64,000 bases of DNA from Theodoxus fluviatilis (GCA_034096865.1 JAWQFJ010005979.1:1-64000), one strand, 5' to 3'; shown: positions 52,762 through 63,640, counted from the stretch's first letter. Program-made: numbers and translations. The notes: a model not told the origin generated them from the sequence alone.

Positions 52762-53325
52762 AATTTGGTCACATTTCATACAGGTCAAAGTGACCTTGAC
52801 CTTGATATGTGACTAAATGTGGCTCATGATGAAAGTATGACATGTGCCCCACACAATTATGAAGTTTGAAACAGTTATCTTTCATAGTTCAGGGTCAAGG
52901 TCACTTCACAATATGAATACAATCCAACTTTGAAGAGCTTCTGTGACCTTGACCGTGAAGCAAGGTCAACCAAACTAGTATCAAAAGATAGCTTACTTTG
53001 CTCTATATACCAAATATAGGTCAGGTATCCAATGTCAAAAACTTCAGAGAAAAATGGGAAAATGTGAAAAATGGCTGTTTTTTTAGACAACATTTATGGC
53101 CCCTGCGACCTTGACCTTGAAGCAAGGTGGAGTCACTGTGTATGTTTTTTGAGGCCTTGTCATCATACACCATCATGCCACATTTGGTGTTAATAGATTT
53201 AATACTGTCCGAGCAAAGTCAAACGTTAAAGTTTTTTACGGACGACAGGACGCCCGGACGCCCGCCCGGACGGACGAAACGGGTGAGTACATAGACTCAC
53301 TTTTGCTTTGCATGCGAGTCAAAAA
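52762..53325 (+). mobile_element. tgacctt-rich element, right ~564 bp
   Basis: Matches the full copies from ttggtcacatttcat to the right terminus (catgcgagtcaaaaag). The left third is missing. The left fragment at 48291-48439 ends about 150 bp short of this fragment's start in element coordinates, so the two could be remnants of one copy split by an insertion plus a deletion. Confidence 0.85.
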
Positions 53326-53329
53326 GCAG

Positions 53330-53866
53330 AGAATGACTGAAGGCAGGAAAGTAAGGGGAAAATATATACCCTGCGAGGAAATGGTGAGGTAGGTGATGGG
53401 CGAACAATCAAATCTCTTCAGTGGCATTGAAGGTATGCGAAGTTTACTATACTGTATTTTGCTGGAAAACCAACGCCTACACCAGCAGCCCTTGAGCATT
53501 GTCTGGTAACAAATCTTCTTGGAGAAAGTATGCTCGGGGATCTGGACTGTGATATGAACAGGCGCCTTAACTCATCAGTCCACTTGTGATCATCAGTGAA
53601 CATGGTCAGCCACAATAACAGTTTGAAGGTTCTTCCACTAACTGGTTCTGAAACAAAATACATGATTTTACCACATGATGATGAAACATATGTTGTCTTT
53701 CCTCTGTCAGTGCTTGAAAAGTTTTTACATTTTCCACCAGGAACCTGTAGGATCAGTATCAGCATCCCTTTCCCTTCCTCCACCCCCACCAGTACCATCA
53801 CTGCCATTGACACCCTCAACAGCATCATCTGGTGACACAGCTGCAGAACTTACATGCAAGTACATT
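53330..53866 (+). other. Unrecognised coding-like stretch
   Basis: One frame (53596-53835) reads NNSLKVLPLTGSETKYMILP, then DDETYVVFPLSVLEKFLHFP and a Ser/Thr/Pro-rich end. It looks protein-like in composition, but I do not recognise it. It runs directly into a LINE fragment. Confidence 0.3.
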
Positions 53867-54440
53867 CAGTCCTGGTGGGTCTTCCGGCAGAACAACTAAA
53901 CCGTCTGCAAAGAGTTCAGAACAGTGTGGCACGTCTGGTTCTAATGAAGGGCAACCGAGATTATGTGACACCCCCCCTGAAACATCTACACTGGCTTCCC
54001 ATTAATTTCTGCTGCCAGTACAAAATTGCTGTTTTGGCATACCGTCATTTTGATTCAACCCTTCCGGCATATCTTTCGGCCTCCATTTGTACCTATCACC
54101 CTTCCCGTTCTCTCCGCTCATTAAGTGAAAAGCTTCTGAAAATTCCAAAGCGTAGTTCCAAGTCTTTCGGAGAGCGTAGTTTCAGTTTCATTGCCCCTAG
54201 TGTCTGGAATTCCCTGCCTGCTGGCCTACGTGATGCACCAACTATGTCCATTTTAAAATCTCAGTTAAAAACCCATGTTTCGTCTTGCTTTTCTGTAACC
54301 CCCTAGTGGGTTTTTTTCAAGTCCTGGTATGATAATCGTACGAGTGTTGTGTTATGTAGTATGACTGACGAGTAACTGCATGTAAATGTGGCTATGCCTG
54401 CGCATTGAATTCTTGCTAGAAATGCGCGTTATAAATGCTA
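53867..54440 (+). pseudogene. LINE 3' terminal fragment (Jockey superfamily, CR1/L2-like)
   Basis: Reads LNRLQRVQNSVARLVLMKGN, then LKHLHWLPINFCCQYKIAVL, LPAYLSASICTYHPSRSLRS, GERSFSFIAPSVWNSLPAGL and LKSQLKTHV to a stop at 54304-54306. This is the canonical C terminus of CR1/L2-like reverse transcriptases. It is 5'-truncated. Its 3' UTR runs to a tgcgcgttataaatgctatt end followed by an (ATT)n tract. Confidence 0.92.
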
Positions 54441-54461
54441 TTTATTAATTTTTTTTAATTT

Positions 54462-54541
<80 letters not shown>

Positions 54542-54818
54542 AAGTATCTAAATCTATCCGATTCATTTCAGCTCAGACATCCCAGCCATATACATGTGTA
54601 TAAAGTGCTGATATAAAGCAATTGTTTAGATTTCACACACAAGAAAGAAAAGTTCTCAAATCTTGCCTACACCTGAAACTCATAAAGCAAATAGTATGTT
54701 AAACAGTAATGGTTTGATGATAAAACTGTAAGACAAAAATAAGAATGTGTTAAGAAAGCTGGTGGCGAGCATGAGCCAGTGCTTGGAGGAAGTGCTATTT
54801 ATTAATTTTTTTTAATTT

Positions 54819-54898
<80 letters not shown>

Positions 54899-55149
54899 AA
54901 GTATCTAAATCTATCCGATTCATTTCAGCTCAGACATCCCAGCCATATACATGTGTATAAAGTGCTGATATAAAGCAATTGTTTAGATTTCACACACAAG
55001 AAAGAAAAGTTCTCAAATCTTGCCTACACCTGAAACTCATAAAGCAAATAGTATGTTAAACAGTAATGGTTTGATGATAAAACTGTAAGACAAAAATAAG
55101 AATGTGTTAAGAAAGCTGGTGGCGAGCATGAGCCAGTGCTTGGAGGAAG
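54436..55149 (+). repeat. Perfect 357-bp tandem duplication containing an (ATT)n tract
   Basis: Copy 1 spans 54436-54792 and copy 2 54793-55149. I see no difference outside the microsatellite. Each copy has about 25 att units and ends in the first part of an exon (ctggtggcgagcatgagcca). The junction lies inside that exon, so the first copy carries only an exon fragment. Confidence 0.93.
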
Positions 55150-55361
55150 TCAACTCTCGGCAAAAGGCCATGAGTAAGAAGCTCATGGACATAGATGCTT
55201 CCATCAAGCTCCTCTTGACGGATCCAACTTCCTCCCCATTTTTGCCCCAAGAAGAGTTGGCTTTGCCCCTGAACTCCATAGAGGTGGATGACCTAGAGAG
55301 GAAGCTGATGGAATCAAGCTACTCCAAGAAAGCGGTATGGAACATTTCAATGGAAAATTGA
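55107..55361 (+). CDS. Short coiled-coil exon, unrecognised (partial)
   Basis: From a ttaag boundary the frame reads LVASMSQCLEEVNSRQKAMS, then KKLMDIDASIKLLL, FLPQEELALPLNSIEVDDLE and RKLMESSYSKKA. A coiled coil is followed by a segment resembling the start of DUF4806-type proteins (hydrophobic-Pro-Leu then D-L-E-x-L). It ends in a stop, or possibly a gtatgg donor at about 55336. No partner exon is identified, so it may be an orphan exon of an element. Confidence 0.4.
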   Translation, partial: LRKLVASMSQCLEEVNSRQKAMSKKLMDIDASIKLLLTDPTSSPFLPQEELALPLNSIEVDDLERKLMESSYSKKAVWNISMEN

Positions 55362-55436
55362 TTGCAAATTACATTTACTTTAGTCATGGTATATTCAACG
55401 ACTATTTATGTTCAAGTGTATCCCTATGAATCCTGA

Positions 55437-58055
55437 ATGAAAAAACAAAGTCATACATCACGAGCACCCCTTCTCTTCAAGCTGTTGGGAATGAGATTCT
55501 TCCGTTATCTCAGTGTTTGTCTGCTTACGCTCAGTTTCTTTCAAAACAAAGTCAACACTGCGGCAAACAAATCCCGAACAAGCCCAGTTCGTACCGTTGA
55601 TGAGTTCATCACTGTAGAGAACAAGAAACCAACCCCATTTCATATCCCAGAGCAGTACAGACCCTTGGACACGGCAGTGAAAAATGCAGGTATAATAAAT
55701 ATTCCTGTGGTTTTTTATGAAGGCACTCACCTGGCAACTCCTTTCATCCATAACATGCAAAGGCACAGATTCTGGCAAAACCTGCAACTCTCTGTACCAG
55801 TGGATTTGCTCACATTTTCACCTGGTGGACCCACACTCACAGTACACTGTGTCTCTCAGACAGCGATTGTACGCAGCGAAAATGACATGCTAACTGATGC
55901 AGCCCGAATGCTACACCAAGTCAAACCAGCCCACAAGAACAATGAAGAAGGAGTTCAAGGGACGTATCCAAAACATCTCCTTCATTCAACCCTCACTCAT
56001 TGACTTTGTCTATGCTCAGCTGGCAATGGACCGTTCGGCACCAGAACATCCCGTGACACAACAGAGACTTCGAATGATGTTCCTTGGAGAACCAGGGCTT
56101 CTTGCAGACCTCCGTCATCTCAACCCTGGGCATCCCACTGGCCATTTTGATGTATTCTTTGAGAAACTGATCGCACAGGTTGAAGGACTCACTGCTGCTG
56201 ATGATCGCCGCCATGGAGAAGCGCACATGTCGGAGTGGATTTCACTTCAAGACATGGTCGACAAAGTCGCAATTACATGTCCAGAAGGAACACCCATTCC
56301 ATCAAAGGCACTTGTCCGGTTGCAGTTCATGCCGACGAACCCTTACACGCATGCTGCCCAAAGCTTCACCTCAAGGATACCCGTTCAACGGAAAATCCAG
56401 AGGCGGCAATTGCGTGCTGCTCATGAAGATGACCATTACTGTGCTGCACTCTTCCGCTACCTGAAACACAAGACCATTGAACTGGGTGATCAGGCCACAC
56501 TTTACTGCTGTGACGATAAAGCGAAAGTTAAAGTGGGCGAGCCAGGAAAAGCTGTGTCCACTGGCGTCCGAGGCAGAGAGAGTCTTGCACCCTCCAGTAC
56601 AACACTTGTTGCCCTTGATCATGATATGGTGAAAGCTTCACTCACGCCAAGTGTTGTTCTGCAAGTCCAGACAAAACCAGGTGCCACTGTTGACGATTCC
56701 TTCGTGAGGGGAAAGGTCACAACAACTGTGAATGACTCAGTATTCCAAAAGTCCTCTCCGTTTCGTCATGCAACGATGCTGGAAAAGGTGATGGAGAAGA
56801 ATGGAGCACCAAAGATTCTTCTGAAATATACCGACGGTGGTACTCTCGAAGCTGTCAAATGTGCCAACATCTGTCTCTTCAGGGAATTCTCATTCGACAT
56901 GGTCATATGTGTTCGCTGTGCACCTGGACAGAGTTACATGAACCCAGCAGAACGTGTCATGTCCATACTGAACTATGGGCTGCAAAACTGCGCCACTGAG
57001 AGGACACAACTCGACGACGAGACTGAAGCTGTGTTAAAATGATGCAATTCAACTGCAGGCATAAGAGACATGGCGAAGAAGAAGCCAACATTGGAACAAC
57101 AGTGGCAAGAATCAGTCAAGCCAGTGCAGGAAGCCATCAGTGGTCGTTTCCAGCGACTCAAACTGAAGGACGAGCCAGTGACATCAGTGGATCCAGTCAC
57201 TGACGAAGAAATCAACCTTCTTCAGCGCCACTTGAGGGAACTGTTCCCAACATTGGATCTGGACAAGCTGCAGAAAATCCACACTCAGAAATGTGCAGCA
57301 TATGTGAAATGGAAAGAGACCCACTGCCGTGAAACCAACTACACATTTCAGATCAAGAAGTGTGATGACCGAATTGCTGCGTAAGAGAACCAGCAGTTGA
57401 ATCTGATCTTGTGTGGCTTCCAGAACCAGTACTTGATGCAACAGGCGAGCATTTTCTGCCATACGCTGAAGTGAAGCTCATGGACACGGACGAGAAAGAC
57501 AGACCATCAGCATCTCTCAAAAGAACAAAACGAAAAACGACCAAACTCTCTTCTGTCAGTGTCACGCCATCAACAAACACCGAAGACAATTCCGACACTC
57601 CTGACCCTGTACCCCAAGCTTCAGGAGCTTTCCAGTCTGCACAGACGGCACGGGCAACAGTCTTGTGTATTGAGTGCCGCAAGCCCCGAGTAGTCTACTC
57701 AAACAAAAAGTTGAACCAGAGGCAAGAAGTTCTGATGGCAGTCTCCTTCAGCGAGTATGAATACACTTGCGGCTCTCACCTCTTCCCACCCCATTCCAGT
57801 AGTCTTCTTGACTGCCTGTCTCTACGTCCAAATCTCACCTGTGCACAGCCTGTTGAAATACCATACTACAGTGCCAACATGGGCAGAAAGGACATCTGCT
57901 GTCACTGTGGAGCAACGGAGGCCTTCACAGACCCAGTCATAGCTACAAAACTGTGCTTCCGATCTGTGACGGATTCATTACAGAGGGGAAAACAGCTGTG
58001 GTCCAGAGGCCATATTGGAAAAAAAACAAAGAATCCTGCAGCTACTACCGTTTAA
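55437..58055 (+). pseudogene. Unclassified DDE (DD39E) transposase-like gene with C-terminal zinc region
   Basis: The frame from 55897 carries NISFIQPSLIDFVYAQLAMD, then LLADLRHLNPGHPTGHFDVF, YCCDDKAKVKVGEPGKAV (first Asp, 56512-56517), LVALDHDMVKASLTPSVV, SSPFRHATMLEKVM and LLKYTDGGTL (second Asp, 56833-56835), then YMNPAERVMSILNYGLQN (Glu, 56950-56952). The last two acidic residues are 39 codons apart. TGA at 57040-57042 interrupts it; the same frame goes on (MAKKKPTLEQQWQESVKPVQ) to 57384. A frameshift leads to VWLPEPVLDATGEHFLPYAE and CIECRKPRVVYSNKKL. Then CHCGATEAF and, in a third frame, VLPICDGFITEGK form a zinc-binding end. N-terminal parts (55437-55900) are in other frames. The family is familiar to me only as uncharacterised proteins. 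Confidence 0.65.
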
Positions 58056-58477
58056 ATCTTCCGTTTTCAGACTTTCACGAACGTCATGTTTCTAGTTTGT
58101 GTTTGGACCAACGTTCCTTGGTAGTACTACCATGTAAATCTTCACTTTCACAGTTTCCTGACTTTTTCACGAACCTCATGTTTCTAGTTTGTGTTTGGAC
58201 TAATGTTCCTTGGTAGTACTACCATATAAATCTTCACTTTCAGTTTCCGGACTTTTTCACGAACCTTGTGAAAGCCCAGGTTTTACATCTGGTTCACGTT
58301 AGGGGCACCGATGGTTGGTCACATGATACTGACACTAGAAGGGCAGACAATCTCATATCAGCCATATCTTCACTGGTAAGTCAATGTTTTTCTTTACCTT
58401 ATTCCAAGAGAAGTTGTCAAAATTGTTCAAAGGGAATATTTGTTGTCTGTTCGCACACTTATTTCCAAGTCGAGTAG
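58056..58477. repeat. ~90-bp direct repeat in the DDE gene's 3' flank
   Basis: ctagtttgtgtttggac followed by gttccttggtagtactacca occurs at about 58091 and 58184, each followed by taaatcttcactttcag and a gactttttcacgaac segment. It is a roughly 90-bp tandem repeat of about 2.5 units. No gene is seen. Confidence 0.8.
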
Positions 58478-58479
58478 GT

Positions 58480-58935
58480 TTAACCCATTCGCTTAGGATG
58501 GAACGCGCACGTTGCATCCCCCCTTCGCTTTGGGAGCGACGCACGCATTTCATCATACCCTCGCCTTGTTTACGTCAGGATCTAAAAATAGCAACAGTAG
58601 TGGCCGACTTATCGCAATGCCTGCTGGGAAGCAGAGAGACCGCGCACTACGCTAGTGCAAGTTTGATCAAAATCGGACAAGTTTTAGCTGTGTTGTGGCG
58701 ATTTTTGTCGATATTTTGTCTGACATTCTGACTTTTTTAACGTCATGGCCGACTTTGGATGAGAGCGAAGGAAGCGACATTGATGCTGATTCCGATTCTG
58801 ATTTTGACGATGTCGATGCGCCGGAAGATCCGCTTGAAACGGACCAGTGGACGCGAGAGATGTTGGAGGAGGAATCGTCGGAGGAAGAGTTTCTAGACTT
58901 TTTCCGTGGGCAGGGACATTTTTTTTCGTGACATG
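58480..58935 (+). pseudogene. piggyBac element left end and N-terminal fragment
   Basis: TTAA at 58480-58483 followed by cccattcgcttaggatggaa resembles the left terminus at 49086 (cccattacgacc). The frame from about 58755 reads DESEGSDIDADSDSDFDDVD, then DQWTREMLEEESSEEEFLDF, the acidic N terminus typical of PGBD-like transposases. It ends at a TGA (58929-58931). No catalytic region follows. Confidence 0.65.
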
Positions 58936-59019
58936 TACATTTTGGTGGGCCATTCTTGTCTGCCTTGCCTTGATTGATATGTACCCCCACACCTTTCATG
59001 TAAACATTTTTTTTTCTTT

Positions 59020-59600
59020 CTAATATTGACAAGTACATACAGTGATTTTCTGTGAGTGGGGGAAGGGGAGAATCTCCTTGAGATCTCTGCTGCCACCTGC
59101 CCTTGTGTGGAGGGACTTTTTTTTTCCGTGTGGGTTTTTTCTGGCCACAATGGACCAGATGGCAAGAAATAAGAATATTATGTGTTTTGGTGTATTATGA
59201 ATAATGCCATTTTTCAACACAAAAAATGTTTGTCTCTTGACATGTACATCCAGTAATTTTCCGTGAGTGGGGGAAACGAAGGATCTCCTTGAGACCTCTG
59301 CTACCACCTGCCCTTGTGTGGAGGGACATTTTCGTGCGGGAGTTTTCTGAACACAACAGCCCAAGACTGCAAGAGGTTCTCGTCCGTTGCTCAATAGAAA
59401 TATTACCTGTTTAAATTTTGACATGTACATCCAGTGAACCCCCCATTTTAGTTTTTTTTAATAATTATGCTACTTGATTCACATGTACCCCCCCCCCCAC
59501 CCACCCACCCCACCCCATCCCCCCACCCGCACCCACCCCATTCATTTTCTTCTATAGACATGTATATCCAGTGATTTTCCGTGAGGCGGTTTTTTTCTAT
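59020..59600. repeat. ~207-bp degenerate tandem repeat
   Basis: Units begin near gacatgtacatccagtgatt. They contain ttccgtgagtgggggaa, ctccttgaga(t/c)ctctgct and cacctgcccttgtgtggagg. Two full copies (59030-59230 and 59237-59420) and a start of a third (59555) are seen. A C-rich run (cccccccccacccacccacc) lies at about 59488. Confidence 0.82.
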
Positions 59601-59652
59601 TTTTAAAATTATGTAACTATGCCACCCTACCCCATGCTTGCTTGCTACTTGA

Positions 59653-59758
59653 TTGACATGTGGCAGTAGTAGCTGCTGCTGCTATTTCAAAGATGTTTGC
59701 AGAAGGCAAAAGGACCAAGACCAGAACTCACAGCAAGCGCACCAAGAGAGAGATCCGG
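59653..59758 (+). other. Short basic open frame leading into the 49-bp array
   Basis: A frame reads MFAEGKRTKTRTHSKRTKRE immediately before the array. It could be a remnant exon, but no splice signal or family supports a gene. Confidence 0.2.
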
Positions 59759-60245
59759 CCTCTGTACCTGCAACAGCAGCTGCCTACACATTTTGGGACC
59801 GATACGACCTCGGTACCTGCAACAGCAGCTGCCTACACATATTGGGACCGATACGACCTCTGTACCTGCAACAGCAGCTGCCTACACATTTTGGGACCGA
59901 TACGACCTCTGTACCTGCAACAGCAGCTGCCTACACATTTTGGGACCGATACGACCTCTGTACCTGCAACAGCAGCTGCCTACACATATTGGGACCGATA
60001 CGACCTCTGTACCTGCAACAGCAGCTGCCTACACATTTTGGGACCGATACGACCTCTGTACCTGCAACAGCAGCTGCCTACACATTTTGGGACCGATACG
60101 ACCTCTGTACCTGCAACAGCAGCTGCCTACACATATTGGGACTGATACGACCTCTGTACCTGCAACAGCAGCTGCCTACACATATTGGGACCGATACGAC
60201 CTCTGTACCTGCAACAGCAGCTGCCTACACATATTGGGACCGATA
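59759..60245 (+). repeat. 49-bp minisatellite, about 10 copies, open in all plus frames
   Basis: Unit cctctgtacctgcaacagca plus gctgcctacacat(t/a)ttggg and accgatacga. Because 49 is not a multiple of three and no stop occurs in the unit, all three plus frames are open through the block. Two alternating variants (cattttggg and catattggg) follow a partly regular pattern. Confidence 0.96.
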
Positions 60246-60347
60246 TTCACTGTGAGTTGCGCGAATGAGTCAGGCTCTATCTGTGTTTTCACCGCACTGG
60301 AGTATCGAATACCCCGTAGGTCGTTCAAGAGACCTAGCGCTCAGCGA

Positions 60348-61374
60348 GCCCAAATTGCCTCTTGAACGATATTACATGACCGAGCTTTTACCAAAATAGC
60401 TTCCGCAATGGATTTTCTTCGTCGCGGAGTGCGCTTTTCAACCAACTGAGCGAGGTGGGGCTCTGTGGCCGAGTGGTTAGCGCACTGGACCCACAGTCGC
60501 TTTATAGCGGCCAGTGGGTACGGCGGGGCCCGACCTCCCGACCGCTGCCTAGAATGGCCGAGGCGGGCCGACGCGGGCCAAGCCACATCTGCCGGGGCTT
60601 CCCTCCAACCCCGTTTCTTTGTATGAAGGTTCTTTTCCATTTTATTATGCCCCAACCAATCCATCCCCATTTCTAGGAAGTTCCCTCCCTAGATTCATTG
60701 AGGTCCCTCCCCACATGCAGTCAGTGTCACCCACCCCTCTTCCCACCCCCATCCCCACCCTCTTGTATGGATTTCCTTCTCCTTTGTGTGAAGTCTCCTC
60801 CCCATAGACCCTCTGTTCTGTCAAACATCACCGCACAATACAATGAAGGCTTTAAACATCACCGCACAATACAATGAAGGCTAAGGCGGCAATTTGGGTG
60901 CAAATCGTGCAGAAAGTGTCTGCTCTGGGGTACGCCATTAGAACCTCAGAGGAGGCTAAAGTAATCTTCAAAGGACAAAAATAAAGAAGTCGACAAAGAC
61001 AAAGCCCACACGCCTCACATGCTGAGATGTTGTGTTGTGAACTATGTACAGAGGTTGTGTTGTGAACTATGTACAGTGGTTGTGTTGTGAACTATGTACA
61101 GAGGTTGTGTTGTGAACTATGTACAGAGGTTGTGTTGTGAACTATGTACAGTGGTTGTACAACTCAACTCAACTCAGCGACAGAGCGGGTGGTAGTGACA
61201 AAATATTGAAACGAATGATAGTTTTGTGAGCTTATGTGTTTGTGTTGTGAAAAGCACCTTTACATTCCTTCACCAAAGAAAAAGACGCTGAAGACAGGTG
61301 CAGGCACCCCAGGAGACGATTGAGAGTGTAAAGAAAACATTCCAGTCTTGCCTTCACCATGGATCAGTGTTTGT
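60348..61374 (+). repeat. Composite tRNA-headed repeat, copy 2
   Basis: Near-identical to copy 1 at a constant 11,911-bp offset in its first part. It has only two 31-bp tail units before the ctaaggcggc segment and lacks the piggyBac insertion. The shared sequence stops at atggatcagtgtttgtttt, inside what in copy 1 is the start of the Helitron-type frame, after which unrelated sequence begins. Confidence 0.88.
60457..60811 (+). repeat. tRNA-derived SINE-like head, copy 2
   Basis: Same tRNA-like A box and C/T-rich body as at 48546, with a handful of substitutions (gcgggcc for gcgtgcc, tatgaagg for tttgaagg). Confidence 0.65.
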
Positions 61375-61703
61375 TTTGGCATAATCAACACTCCAGCTCT
61401 GTCTTAACTCTCTGGGGAGCATGCAATCGGGTTTCGGCTGAACTTGTCCATTTTCATACAATTCCAGTTCAGCCCCAACAGGTTTGCACCTGGGTAGAGG
61501 GAAGGTGAAGATGAGTAAAGCTTTACAGCCTATCAGCCTTTGTAGGCTATGTGGAGCCTTAGAACAACATCACTAGAGCTGGGTAGAGTACAAGCAAGTA
61601 AAGTCTCAACTTCCCTGGTTATTTGCCTCATAAGGGGTTAATTAGCTGGAATTTTTGTACCACACCCTGATGGACCTAGAAGACTGTGAGGTTGTATTCA
61701 CTG
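61375..61703. other. Spacer before the 57-bp array
   Basis: Contains ctgggtagag near 61492 and again near 61581, and gcctatcagcctttgtaggc (61528), which resembles a segment at 50852 next to the piggyBac insertion. No gene is recognised. Confidence 0.4.
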
Positions 61704-62894
61704 AGCTGCGGAGAAGCACATGCCTGCAGTGTATATGTGTATGTGTACTTGCTGCAATAGAGCTGCGGAGAAGCACATGCCTGCAGTGTATATGTGTATG
61801 TGTACTTGCTGCAATAGAGCTGCGGAGAAGCACATGTCTGCAGTGTATATGTGTATGTGTACTTGCTGCAATAGAGCTGCGGAGAAGCACATGCCTGCAG
61901 TGTATATGTGTATGTGTACTTGCTGCAATAGAGCTGCGGAGAAGCACATGCCTGCAGTGTATATGTGTATGTGTACTTGCTGCAATAGAGCTGCGGAGAA
62001 GCACATGCCTGCAGTGTATATGTGTATGTGTACTTGCTGCAATAGAGCTGCGGAGAAGCACATGCCTGCAGTGTATATGTGTACTTGCTGCAATAGAGCT
62101 GCGGAGAAGCACATGCCTGCAGTGTATATGTGTATGTGTACTTGCTGCAATAGAGCTGCGGAGAAGCACATGCCTGCAGTGTATATGTGTATGTGTACTT
62201 GCTGCAATAGAGCTGCGGAGAAGCACATGCCTGCAGTGTATATGTGTATGTGTACTTGCTGCAATAGAGCTGCGGAGAAGCACATGCCTGCAGTGTATAT
62301 GTGTATGTGTACTTGCTGCAATAGAGCTGCGGAGAAGCACATGCCTGCAGTGTATATGTGTATGTGTACTTGCTGCAATAGAGCTGCGGAGAAGCACATG
62401 CCTGCAGTGTATGTGTGTATGTGTACTTGCTGCAATAGAGCTGCGGAGAAGCACATGCCTGCAGTGTATATGTGTATGTGTACTTGCTGCAATAGAGCTG
62501 CGGAGAAGCACATGCCTGCAGTGTATATGTGTATGTGTACTTGCTGCAATAGAGCTGCGGAGAAGCACATGCCTGCAGTGTGTATGTGTATGTGTACTTG
62601 CTGCAATAGAGCTGCGGAGAAGCACATGCCTGCAGTGTATATGTGTATGTGTACTTGCTGCAATAGAGCTGCGGAGAAGCACATGCCTGCAGTGTATATG
62701 TGTATGTGTACTTGCTGCAATAGAGCTGCGGAGAAGCACATGCCAGCAGTGTATATGTGTATGTGTACTTGCTGCAATAGAGCTGCGGAGAAGCACATGT
62801 CTGCAGTGTATATGTGTATGTGTACTTGCTGCAATAGAGCTGCGGAGAAGCACATGCCTGCAGTGAATATGTGTATGTGTACTTGCTGCAATAG
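61704..62894. repeat. 57-bp minisatellite, 21 units, open on both strands
   Basis: Twenty 57-bp units and one 51-bp unit (at about 62046-62096) of agctgcggagaagcacatgc plus ctgcagtgtatatgtgtatg and tgtacttgctgcaatag. Only about eight substitutions are visible in 1191 bp. As 57 is a multiple of three, two plus frames and two minus frames stay open for about 400 codons each. The strands give Cys-rich or His/Thr-rich periodic translations. No start context, splice signal or non-repetitive coding flank suggests a protein. Confidence 0.97.
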
Positions 62895-63007
62895 AGCTGC
62901 GGACAGCCGTTGGCATAGTCAATCTTAAAATAGGGAAATGATATTCATAATGGTCTCACAGATGAGCAAGAAATCACTATAGATTAATCAATTTGAACTA
63001 GCTTGAA

Positions 63008-63285
63008 TTTTTACTCTGTTGGCATGTGGAATGCGCTCCCCCAGAACATGCGAGAAGCGAAGTCACTAGAGAACTTCAAGAGCACTCTGAAGACTCACCT
63101 TTTCTGACTTGGGATCTGTGTAAATAGTCTAAATGAAAGGACATACCTGACTGAAAGACTGTGCACCAGTCTCTGTTTTGTTAACTTTTTCTCCCTTCCC
63201 CCCAATCTCCTGCGCCTTGAGCATGCTGCCAGCATGGATATGTGCGCCATACAAGTGGACATCATCATCATCATTTTATTTTGGA
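63008..63285 (+). pseudogene. LINE 3' end fragment
   Basis: Reads GMWNALPQNMREAKSLENFK, then STLKTHLF and a stop, the last residues of a CR1/L2-like reverse transcriptase. A 3' UTR follows, ending in a catcatcatcatc tract typical of such LINEs. Only the final ~30 codons remain. Confidence 0.85.
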
Positions 63286-63640
63286 GTGCCAAAAGACTAG
63301 AATTAAAAGCATTTGTGCCCAAAGATGACTTTTGCATTGAAAATTTGAAAGCTGTGCATCCAAAAATGAAATAAACTTTATTTACCACCTTGTCAGTCTG
63401 TTTTGCATACATATCACCAGTGGTGCTCATGAAAAGCATCGTGAGTCAAAAATGAGTGTGGACTATGATTACCGGCATATACAGTTCATTGTAGAACTAG
63501 AACAAATACTAATTAGTTTCTCTGGTAACTTTATCACTTGTCCTCTAAATATCTTGTAATGTTAGAATTGCTCAACTGGCACAAGTGATTTGTTGTTTCT
63601 ACATGTGCGTTCTTTTTTTTCTTTTCTTTTTCATAGGAGA
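63286..63640. other. AT-rich stretch without recognised gene
   Basis: Contains aataaactttatt and a poly-T tract ending in a ttttcatag acceptor. No coding exon is seen before 63640. Confidence 0.4.

Noticed and set aside
48291..53325. One tgacctt element cleanly split by a single insertion into 48291-48439 and 52762-53325
   Set aside because: About 150 bp of element sequence between the two fragments is missing, so a clean insertion cannot explain it. At most an insertion with deletion could.
57040..57042. TGA as selenocysteine or programmed readthrough in the DDE39E gene
   Set aside because: The same gene has at least two frameshifts, so the TGA is most simply a disabling mutation. No SECIS-like structure was recognised.
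61642..62928. Four ~400-codon frames giving Cys-rich or His/Thr-rich repeat proteins
   Set aside because: They are products of a stop-free 57-bp unit on both strands. No splice site, start context or non-repetitive coding flank supports a gene.
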